Assembly (NCBI RefSeq): GCF_964340395.1
Contig: NC_135564.1
Coordinates: 17,398,931 to 17,462,930 of the forward strand
DNA from: Glandiceps talaboti
Taxonomy: Eukaryota > Hemichordata > Enteropneusta > Spengelidae
DNA: 64,000 nucleotides
Direction of reading: 5' to 3'
The translations under genes and the position numbers were made by a program. Below are positions 34,433-45,000 of the stretch, in pieces; positions within the stretch are counted from its first letter, which is position 1; each line of letters starts with the position of its first letter. Under the pieces are notes generated by a model that was given only the letters and a program-made list of their open reading frames with translations, did no database searches and was not told the origin of the DNA.

Positions 34433-35169
34433 ATTGTGACACAGTTTTGGCAAACTCAGGTGAAATTGACAATTTCACACAAATTCTCTTCAAGTTGAAT
34501 TGAAAAAAAATTGCCTGATCTTGCTTGTATCCATGACACAATAATAGCTGAATTACTAAGTCAAGCAGTTCAACTTATTGCACATTCAGTTTGCCCTGGT
34601 TGACGATCCTCATCAGAAAGACAAATTGCTCAGTGAATACATCATCAAACTTTTATATTTTCAAGTTAACTATAAACTGAAGTACAGACAACACAACTGC
34701 ATCAGTGAAAAAGAGAATTTCTTATTGGATATTGACCAGGTGTTTCAAATTATTTACATACTCATAAACCAATCAGGATCATTCTTTCATTGGAATTCTA
34801 ATCCTCCTACATTCTGACTTTTTAATAGTGAAAGAAATATCATGAACACGATGAAGACATTATCAGTCCATCAAATCCAGGCCATGTTTATTATAAACCA
34901 TAATTAGGAGAAAATCACATACAAATGACTGAAATTAACCATGATAGTATGTCTTTCAATAATCCATGACATTTGACATTCCTAAAAGATGTGCCGTCCT
35001 ATTTGTCAAAGTCTTAGAACTAGGAATCATTTTGAAATCATCAAACATAAGGATGCAAAAAGCAAACAAAAAAAGTGAAGTGTGTTCATTTATCTAGAAA
35101 ACAGTTCGAGTATCACCTCGTGTAAATGTGAAATGCATACGCATTACTCTTCAAAAGAAGGATAGTTGT

Positions 35170-35575
35170 CTTAGTGATGCACATTTCATCATCATCACCA
35201 TAGTTACAGTGGATGTCATCTGTTGTCATGACATTGCTCATTTTTCCACACATATTAAAGCTGTCATAGTGTTGCATATTTTATTGTCATCACCATAGTT
35301 ACAATGGATGTAGTCTGTTGGCATGACGTCACCCATTTTCTCACACTTAAATTGTCAAGTGTCAGTCATGACAGCACAATATTCCACATTTAAATTGTCA
35401 AGTGATACACATTTCATTGCCATCACCATGGTTACAATGAATGTATTCTGTTGTCATGACATTGCTCATATTCCCACACATATTAAAAGTGCTATATTGT
35501 TGCATATTTCAGTCATCACCATAGTTACAGTGAATGTAGTCTGTTGTCATGACAGCAGTCATCAATCCCACCATG
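35170..35575. repeat. Degenerate ~110-bp tandem repeat
   Basis: The blocks ATCACCATAGTTACAGTGGA, TGTTGTCATGACATTGCTCA and CACACATATTAAAG recur four or five times with varying spacing, 3' of NATD1. Confidence 0.75.
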
Positions 35576-35819
35576 ATTATTTTCAGGCCAAAAAAGTAGC
35601 AGATGAGTTCTAAACAACTCTAGTACATTTACATACTTGTGTATTTTACTCTGTGTTGTCTGAAATTAGCTTTTAAAATATGTTTGTTGCCAGGCAGAGT
35701 GAAACATTGTCTTTATATGCAGTTTAGTTTCACAAGTAAATGTCACTTTCTGTTTAAACTCATTTATTTTGGTCTCAGAGATTTATTATATTCAGCCACT
35801 GGCATTTAGGTATGTAGTC

Positions 35820-35825
35820 AATAAA
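35820..35825 (+). promoter_or_regulatory. Possible NATD1 poly(A) signal
   Basis: AATAAA about 2.2 kb after the stop. It is one of several AT-rich candidates; no supporting data. Confidence 0.2.
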
Positions 35826-35925
35826 TTGGCCACATTCTCAAAAATGTGGTGATTTATCATTCTACAAACAAAGCTTTCACAGAATAACAGAACATTCACT
35901 GTTCTTGGTATGCTAGCACCCTGTT

Positions 35926-36475
35926 GTTCATGATGTCAGACACTGATTACTGGGATCCTGTGTACATTTCATGATATCAAACACACTGTGATTACTGGTT
36001 TCCTGTGGATATTTCTTTGTGTAAATTTCCTGATATCAGACAGAGCTGTGATTACTAGGGTCCAGCTTAGACCACAACAAGAATGTGGTCTGAGGGTCCA
36101 GTGAACATTGTATTGTGTATATTTCATGATATCAGGGATGCTAATTCATGATATCAGACACACTGTAATTACTGGAGTCCTGTGAACACTGCATTGCATA
36201 CATTTCATGATATCAGACACACTGTGATTACTGGGGTCCTGTGAACACTGTATAGTGTACATTTCATGATATCAGACACATTGTGATTACCGGGTCCAGT
36301 GAACACTGTATAGTGTACATTTCATGATATCAGACACACTGTGATTACCGGGTCCAGTGAACACTGTATAGTGTACATTTCATGATATCAGACACACTGT
36401 GATTACCGGGTCCAGTGAACACTGTATAGTATACATTTCATGATATCAGACACATTGTGATTACTGGGGTCCTGT
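35926..36475. repeat. 58-bp tandem repeat, intergenic
   Basis: Unit CATTTCATGATATCAGACAC, then ACTGTGATTACCGGGTCCAG and TGAACACTGTATAGTGTA. The last units begin at 36201, 36260, 36318, 36376 and 36434; the earlier part is diverged. Confidence 0.9.
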
Positions 36476-36904
36476 GCATGCCATAAATCTTTGATGTGGG
36501 CACAACAGGAAGTCCTGATAGATGAGGCTCAGAACATTGAGATATAATCAGTAAGCATTGTATAATATTATCAGTGGACTAAAGTTGAAGGAAACCTTAA
36601 TTGTTCCGACTGCTTCTGCTACATCATACTTTTTTCCTCGATTTTGTGGCCTCATATCGAAATGTGTCTTCATTGGTATTCACTAATCACAGTTTGTCTA
36701 ATATCATGGAACTGGAGGTTAGCATACCAAGAATAGAAATTTAGTGTGTCCAGGAAATCATATGATAGGACAACATCTGGGAACTTTGAAAACTTTGTAT
36801 ATGAATTTCTGAATAACCAGTAAAATGAAACTAAAGTAGAAACTGCAGCCAGCTGTTCAGTGAACGTAGCTATGAAATGTAATTAGTCTATACCTACAAG
36901 TATG

Positions 36905-37290
36905 ACTGAAATTCATTGATTGGTTGGATATACATATCATGAAATTTGAATATTGAGGTATGAAAGCCTCTACTTGATTGGATAGCTTTACATATTGTCA
37001 AATTTGAATATTAATGTATGAAAGCTTTCATTTTGATTGGTTAGCTCACACATTGCATGCATAGTGAAATTTGTAGTTAAACCTTTTAAAGGCTGACATC
37101 CTGTTTTTAGGATGTAACTATATAGACTTACCAGACACCAAGTCCTTAGAGGAATAATGTGTAAAAGCTTGTATTTGATTGGCTAAAATTTGAATAACTC
37201 ATTTGATTGGCTAGGTTTTACACATATTTTGAAATATGAATGTTAATTTATGAAAGCTCATATTTGATTGGCTATCTTCAAATTATGCAA
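36905..37290. repeat. Diverged ~60-bp repeats rich in TGATTGG
   Basis: TTTGATTGG(C/T)TAG followed by ACATATTTTGAAATTTGAAT and ATGTATGAAAGCT recurs about six times. Each carries an inverted CCAAT motif. Similar CCAATCAAAT repeats appear at 49114-49190. Confidence 0.6.
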
Positions 37291-38280
37291 AATTGAAGCG
37301 TTATCAGCATTATGTAAATCTTAAATATTGATTTACATATTACTCAGGTTCACAGGTGAACATGTTAGATTTCTTCGATTCCAAGAACTTCCTGAGTAAA
37401 ATCCGAGGTTTTCAAACAACCATAATCTGTGTCTATAAAGTTTAAAAATCTAAATATTTGAACAGTTGTGTATCTGATTCATTGATACTTCCAGTTACGT
37501 AGTAATTGATTTGTACATGAAATGAAACATTTAGGGAGCTGTCATTATCTATGGGGGGGTTACACAAAAAATTGAGTCCTAAGAGGAGTTACCGGAAGAA
37601 ATTGATAGAGGCAGAGGGGCTACTTATGTTTGTGTAGTTAACATGTTTAGACAAACATATGTTTATGATGTTTAAGTGTTTACAACTTGGCTCCAAGTGT
37701 GCAGAAAACACTCAAAACACAAGTTGAAACTAAAATTTATAGTTCAACATTTCCCCTAACCAACACCCCCCCCCCCCCATGATGATGACACCCTTACCAA
37801 AAGTAATGACAATGCTAAATTTAGCAAAAGAATTCTATTTTTATGAATAAATAAATCATTTGAAATTACTTCCATGTCTTATGAATATTGTGTCACCACC
37901 AAAACTATAATAGCACTTGCATATTTCCAAGAATCATAACATAAAAATGAAGTCACATGCTGGCTAGCAGAAATGGTGCAAACCCAGGTACACTGATCAC
38001 ATTTTGGACAAACATGAATCTATCTCTGCTGGACAGTATGGTGGACTGTGAACAAAATTTCTGCTGGTTGAGTGTGAATCCATTTCTGCTCACCAACATG
38101 GTTTACGGGGAAACCATTTCAGGTGGTCGGCATGGCCTTTTCTACTGCCAGCATGCATACTTCATTGTTACAACATCATGATTACAAGTATCTTTTACTT
38201 GTCTCTGGTGTAACACACAACCCACATCTATTGACAAACTGAATTCACAGCACATCATGATGTAACTCCCACTTCCATCA
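37291..38280. other. Intergenic, nothing recognised
   Basis: No supported gene. A C-run near 37767 and a CAACATGGT/AGCATGC near-duplication around 38030-38150 are the only structure seen. Confidence 0.5.
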
Positions 38281-38292
38281 TAAAATGAACTA

Positions 38293-38400
38293 CCTATCAA
38301 AATAGACTTCTCTCCCTTTGGTATAATGAAACATGTCTAAAGGAACTGCCTAGTATCAAAATAGACTTCTCTCCCTTTGGAATAATGAAACATGTCTAAA
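38293..38400. repeat. Direct duplication, ~58-bp unit, two copies
   Basis: CAAAATAGACTTCTCTCCCT then AATGAAACATGTCTAAA occurs twice in tandem, with one base difference in the middle. Confidence 0.85.
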
Positions 38401-39045
38401 TGAATTTTTATGCCAATGAATCACACACAACTACATTTTCTGGCAGAGTTCTCCATAGAATTGTTTAACAAAAGTGTCAGCAACACCAGTAACACCTGTG
38501 CTTGCCAGTGAGATCCCAGGAACAGAGACACTTGGGTCTAGTGACTGTTTTGATAACATTTTGCTTAATATGAAGCGGATTACAATTTTTGTATTAAGAG
38601 CTGCTCAGAAATTACAAAAGGTATGTGGAGTGATAATGTACATCAGCCTAAATGACGATATGCAAATGCAGTCTTTATGTAAATGTGTTCTCCCTGAGAT
38701 GAGTGCAAGAGTGACATAATTTACATATAGTGAATATTATGTAAATATCTACAAACATGCTGATCCTGGCCACTAGGGGATGGCTGAAATAATTATTTGC
38801 CATTTATAAACTACAGCATTACAAGTGGTTAGTGAGAGACAGCAAAGGAAATCACAGACTGCTATTGTTCATAGAGAATATTGTAGTACTTATACTGCAA
38901 CTTCCACACAAAGTTCTGTTATCCAACCCTAAGTCTTGCCACGCATTTTTATAGGGAGAATTTCAAGTTTGCACTTCGAAGTCAAAATTGTACATTGCAC
39001 AGAGTATCTCCATAAAGTTCAGCAAACCAACTATCTCATCAAGTC

Positions 39046-39231
39046 TAAATTCTCGGTACCTGCAAGTGCTTTTTACCTCCTGCTAGAATGGATTAAAATA
39101 GAACAAGAAGGTTGACTTATTCTTATCTATGCCTCTAGTAATGCATGTGAAGTGTGTGGAGCAGGAGTTATGTTCGTTATTTTTATAATGCGCCAAGGCA
39201 GTAATATTCTATTTCAGGTACCGAGAATTAC
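39046..39231. mobile_element. Possible small MITE with CTCGGTACCTG ends
   Basis: TAAATTCTCGGTACCTG at 39046-39062 and its complement CAGGTACCGAGAATTA at 39215-39230. The pair lies just beyond the predicted CPEB1 3' end. Short arms, so the call is tentative. Confidence 0.45.
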
Positions 39232-39348
39232 ATACCTCCAGTCAAATTATCATTCATAGCATATCACTTCTCATAACTCGACAAAATTCTAAAACCCCAA
39301 ACAATAAGAGACAGGCAGTTCATTATCTATGCTGCAACATTAACAAAC

Positions 39349-39354
39349 TTTATT
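39349..39354 (-). promoter_or_regulatory. Candidate distal poly(A) signal of CPEB1
   Basis: AATAAA on the minus strand, followed by a GT-containing stretch and preceded about 25 nt upstream by an AU-rich ATTTATTTATT. It would give a 3' UTR of about 2.5 kb. Other AATAAA copies lie closer to the stop (for example 40568-40573 and near 41014 and 41089), so alternative ends are possible. Confidence 0.4.
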
Positions 39355-40231
39355 GAGAACAACAATAAATAAATGCATAGGTAAGAAGAAATAGAAAAAA
39401 ACATCAAGTTATTTCGAAGACAAAGCGGACAATTCAATTCAGCAAACTGCAAAATATTTCCCTGAACCTTCCAGCAAGCTGCATATATCTCAACACGAAA
39501 TATCTATTTACTTTCAACATGACAGAAATGTACCCTGCAAACTGCCAAAATCCCTGGGATTCTCCGTATCCAGTGGAAAATCCTTGCAAGGAAATACAAG
39601 TACAAAGCTATATATTTAATAATCTATCTAACAGCACAAGCTAACTGCTGAGACATTCGCAGGATGATATCACTTCTGTGTTGAACAATCTTAAAATAGC
39701 TCTTGAATTATTTAAGACTAAATAAATTAATATCTCTTTCATTAAAGAATACTTTATACTTCAAAATAAGCTTTGTTTTCTGGAATTTGTTTCCTATTTT
39801 GTCAAATTATACACACCAGTGACAAAGAGATCAGAGTTTAAAAACAACCACAGAAGTCACACATCAAACACAAATATTGGTAAAGTTAAAGTTAAACTTG
39901 AAATTTTTTCTTCAAATCTAACGATAAAGTCCTTAGTCATTATCCAGTCCGTTTCATCAGTATTTCAATCAGTCCTGTGTCTGCAAACGTAACTCAGATT
40001 AGCCTCTTTTTTTTTAACTTTCAAGTTAACGGTCCAAGTCATTTTTGCTTCGTGTTTAAAAAGGTTTGTCATGACGACGCTGCATGTAAAACTTGTTGCA
40101 TAAGTAATTTCTGTAAATACAATAGTGAAATTCAACAAATAAATACTGTCAATCTTGTACCATGAAAAACAATGACTTCAATACAGAGCTTCAAACATGA
40201 ATAGTAATATAAACTCAATAAAAAATGTCCC

Positions 40232-40378
40232 AGGCCATGAATATTGCAATCTCAATACTGTGCCACAGACCATGAATATTGCAAATTCAATACCATGGCA
40301 CAGACCATGCATATTGCAAATTCAATGACGTGCCCTGGACACTGAATATCGCAATTTCAATATTGCAACAATATTCTG
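40232..40378. repeat. ~37-bp repeat, four units, in the predicted CPEB1 3' UTR
   Basis: The unit CCATGAATATTGCAAATTCA plus ATAC-TGGCACAGA recurs four times with point differences. On the mRNA strand it reads TTTGCAATATTCATGG. Confidence 0.8.
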
Positions 40379-41673
40379 ACAATGAATATGGTAAATATAG
40401 GTATGCACATCATGTAAACAAGAGCTAACATTTATGAATTCTGCTCTCTTGAAGGTTTCAGGAAATCATGTTAAAAACTGTCTATTTGACTTTTGATCAA
40501 GAAGTGATTAAAAGATCTGTGCCATCCCCTTTCATGTTCAGAAGTTTGCCGTGATTAAAAACTGTTATTTATTTTTTTTGTAATTACATCTACACTCTCT
40601 GTTGGTAATTTCTTAAAGATATGATGTTTTAAAAGAACTGTGTTGTTGTTTTTAAGTATCAACATTTGGAACAAATGCAAAAAAATGTAATCATACTCTT
40701 TGTAAATTAGGTTTTTTTTTGTAAAGCACAAACAAGAAAACGATTGGTAATTGTCTAAAAAATGCACTTTTTGTACCAAACTTGCATGTTGCTGCTTAGA
40801 ATGTACTGATCTAATGTAAATGGCTTAACATAGGATAATGTCTCCAACATTTCTTGTAATTAGGAAAATGTGATCTAAAATGACTTTTTTTTTTACCTAA
40901 AATCATCACTGTCTGTCTAATCTGTAATGACAATAAAAGATGTACCATTTTGCATTTGGTATGGAAATGTGTATCTAAAAGGTCTATTTTTTACCTAAAA
41001 TTACCAGTTTCTACTTTATTTTAGTCAATACCTTAACTGTGAAGTGAATTTTTCTTACCCTGATATTTTCAATTTAAACATTTCAGGTTTTATTTAAATA
41101 ACAATAGTCGGGAACCCATGTTTTTCCAGATAATGTGCATCCGGATAGCATGGATTCCGGGCTAAAACAACCACTGCTGTGGATAAAATTCCAACACTGT
41201 AAAATCCAATCAAGAGTGCCACCAAGTGTTAAGAAACTGCATATAGCACAACATCCTCTCAAGGTGTGACCTGTCAGTGAACCATGAACTCTGACCTAAA
41301 TTTGCATATGACCTATGAATTTGAATGCTCTTTCTAGAACTGATTTGAGTGAATTTTTTAATGAATTTGAAATGATTCATGATTTATCTAGTCCTGCTTG
41401 ATTACAGTACATGTTTTTTTTAAAGAGTTAAGTAGTCTTTACAAGATACAGTAAACTGCCAAGTTCGGAATTCCCAGTCATGCCAGTTTGCATGTCGCAC
41501 TGAGGAACTGAACAGCAATTCACATTAGCACCTTTTGAAATCTGTTTGTCATTCTTACTAACTTTGTAGAATGACATGTAGTACCAGAAAATGGAAGAAT
41601 AACCTCCGCACCACAAACTGGCCAAAAATTGCTGTGTTTTCTGACTTTTGACTAAAAACAAAGTCCACAGCAA

Positions 41674-41703
41674 CAAAATAAAATAAAACAAAATAAAATA
41701 ATG
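41674..41703 (-). promoter_or_regulatory. Cluster of CPE-like TTTTATT motifs in CPEB1 3' UTR
   Basis: About 140 nt after the CPEB1 stop, the minus strand reads TTATTTTATTTTG then TTTTATTTTATTTTG: three copies of the UUUUAU element that CPEB1 itself binds. Further single copies are at about 40933-40938 (CTTTTATTG) and 40217-40226 (TTTTTTATT). Confidence 0.5.
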
Positions 41704-41839
41704 CACTCAAGTTATGCGCTGCTTACAGCGGACGAACTTCCTAGGCCCTGTACTCCGAGTAACTGCGAGGTCCATAGTTGCTATGGCAACCACTCGTTGC
41801 CATTTTGTAAATTCAACCACCTTCTGCAGTACATCTGCT

Positions 41840-42085
41840 TCATATACCACAGGCTCCCTGGACTTCAGTGATAGTGGCGGCGGTAACGGGAGATGGGGAC
41901 GACTCGCGAGTCTTGCTGTTACGCATCAGAGGTTTATGGTTACGCAAGGCGTCTAGTGAATGGTGCCATAACCAGCAAGAACGGCAGTAGTATTTGAAGC
42001 AGCAAACTTCACGACAGAAGAATGGACCAGGTTGAGTTTGGCAGGAACTGCATAGGGAATCCTCTAAGTAAGGATCTATTTGCAC
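41840..42085 (-). CDS. CPEB1: CPEB1 last coding exon (ZZ zinc-binding domain)
   Basis: Residues 466-546 and TGA at 41842-41840. [15 protein letters not shown] opens the zinc-binding domain, with C477, C480, C489, C494, C499, C502, H507 and H515 in the family spacing. After the human end point (RNQKNRDSS) the frame here continues with a Ser/Thr/Ala-rich tail of about 18 residues. Confidence 0.97.
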   Translation of the reverse strand: MQIDPYLEDSLCSSCQTQPGPFFCREVCCFKYYCRSCWLWHHSLDALRNHKPLMRNSKTRESSPSPVTAATITEVQGACGI

Positions 42086-45000
42086 CTGGCAATAACAATA
42101 ATATGGTAATTAGTAAAATGACAAAGATAGGTGTGATTTACAGGTTAGTTGTCATGTAGCCTGTTTACTGCGCTATTGTGTTACATCGTTAGCTTTCGTT
42201 GTACCTCCTAGACATTAATATCAACTAGCTTGTCTTGAGAACCATTTACCCCGAGATTTGGTAAGCAACACACACCCAAAAATTGTTATCAAACACATGA
42301 ATATTAAATTTTCATAATGTAAATTATCACATGCACACTTCACATGCTTCATGTGTGCACCCCTATGTTGTTGAACTTGTTCACGGTTCTCAAGACAAGC
42401 ATCAAGTTCAAGGAGTAGGAGGTATGAAGACAACTAAGGATGTAACAACATTGCAGTAGGGCTAGTCATCGTCGCACTGAACTTTGTATTTTGGGACATA
42501 ACTAACATACTGGCATTCTGTAAACCACATGATGTCATAACTTTCTAAGCATGTCTTCAAATATTACCAATATTTATTAAGTACTATTGGAATATACCAG
42601 CTGTCTATCTTGGAAGAATATCAATTGAATCATCAGATACTAAAATAATCAGTACATCCAAAAAAAAAATGTCAAATTTAGACAATCATGTTTCTTTCAC
42701 CAGTTCTTGTTTCTAAAATTTTGATTAGATTTTGATTTCTAAAATTTTCTTAAGTTTTCAGTTTTGGGCAGTCGGGCATTTTATTACTCAAATTTTTCAT
42801 TATTGCATTACATCATTTTGGTGAGAAAAGTTTTAGACTAAAATAATCCTAGTGTTAAAATACTAAAGTTAGCCTGGAGTGGAGGTACTTTATATATTAG
42901 TATATGTTATCAATGGGGTCTACTCTTGTTTTTGTTTTCTGTTTTGTCTGAAGAACTCCTAGAAAAGGGGTTCATGCCAAATATTTATATTGTTATTGCT
43001 TGCCATATGATATAGGGCAAGTAATTTGCTATTGTTTATATCCGTAAGGAGGTTGGGATGTTTTTATCTAGCTAAAAACCCCTATACAACTTTCCTCTGT
43101 AAGCAAACCCCCCCCCCCCTTTAAGTTAGCATCATAAAGTTCCAAGTCCCCTTAACTTGATGACAATTCTTACCTTCTTTGTAAACTTTGGGGTCTTGAT
43201 TTCTACAAAGGCTGCTGTTACAGCTTTCATGAAACTCTTGTGATTATTGAAAGTCACACGACCAGAGCCTAAAATATGAAAATTGTGCATAAATAATTCA
43301 GTACATAAAATTTTGCATCAAACTCAAAATACATGGCATTTCATCTAAGTCTCTTGCTGAATGAAAGTAAAGTAAATGAGACTGATCATGATCATGGACA
43401 TCAGATATATCATATATGTATGCAGAACAACTGTACAAGATTTGCAAGTGGAATATTTTGTAAAACACAGTCACTGCCATATGACTAGTCATGGCAGAAA
43501 ACTTCACTTTTTGAACAATGAGCAACTCAAACATTTTAGCCTGATCTTTGCATTTATTTGATTTTTCTGGACTTCATCAAAGATTAGGACTTTACAGGAA
43601 TGGTTTCAATTTTCATAATCTTCAAGGTGTGGGATCAGATGAGAGAAGAGGAGAGAGATGATTAAATGAGGGGAGAGGAGATTAAAGAAGGGAAGGAAAG
43701 GGAAACAAGGAGATTTGAGAGAAGAGAAGAGAAGAGAAGAGAAGAGGGACTTTCGAGGAGAGGAGCAAAAAGAGGAGATGACGGGGTACTGGAGGAGGGG
43801 CAAAGAGGGGAGGAGAGAAAGTAGAAAGAAAGATTTATCTTGTTGTCTTACCAATAGGATACTTGTGTTTATCTGTGTCAATCCCAGCATAAGCCACACC
43901 CCCAAACAGATCATTCATGATATGAGCCAGACCATCAGCCGTCAACATTCCATGTAATGCTCCAACAAAGACAGTCTTAGTTGGTTCCAAGCGCTGGGAA
44001 GGACTACGGACAGAATTGCTATCAGATATGATCCATGGAATCACCTGGACCTGTTATGGAAAGAGACGATAATTGATTACACAACATACTTCCCAAAGGT
44101 ATACCTGAAAAGTGCAAAATAGTAATTTCGACGTTCTTTCTTCACTGCAAACTGTACGGAAAGCTGACCATTACTACAACGCTAATGAATGCTGATCATT
44201 GTGAAAACACTTCAAATTTGACACGCATACCTGTTGTAGAATATGTGCAATTCTAAAATTTTCACTTGAAGATCTTTAAAATCCATCATTGTAATATAAC
44301 TAACTGCTGGATAAAATTTTGATAGATTTGTCCACTGTTTCCACTCTACGGAAATTACATAATATTTACAATTTTATAAAAACATGAAAAATTCTTGACT
44401 TAAGACGTTTTCTGCATCATCGAGCCGAGACTTGTCATTTTGTCGTGGTTATTCTTCTAATTTTTTGTTTGGATCTCTGTTTATTTACATGTATTTTGTT
44501 TGTGTTTTTGTTTACATATTGTTCGTTTATATGTTTGTCTGCACAGTAAGTTTATATGCTTGTATATTGGTTCAATTGTATACATGTTGTGTACTGTAAA
44601 CCTGGAAATTTTTGCTACAGACATTTTCACTCATTTCGCCGAAAAACAAAGACACAAAAATAATTAGCAACTAAAATGCCTTCTTGTACATGAATACAAT
44701 GTACCTGTCTGGTAATTAGTAAAAATAAGTAGTGACTAAACTACCCTCTTGTGCATTAACACAATGTACCAGTCTGATATTTAGTGAAAAATTAGTCTTT
44801 TAAGAACTAGATGAAGATTTTAGAGAAATTATCTCGGTTTACAATGCGTGTTGTTTGCTTTTTAAGCTGTTTGTTTGTTTGTTTGCATGTTATTTGTATG
44901 TGCATGTTTTTTAATGTAGTTTGATAAAATATTGTTTGCTTCCTTACCTCTTTTGACCGCATTCTTCTGCTGGACAATTTAAAGTAGTAATCGCCGCCAT

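Noticed and set aside
43606-43957. Open frames on both strands over the purine tract
   Set aside because: Low-complexity E/K/R or S/L/P sequence from the A/G repeat, inside a CPEB1 intron.
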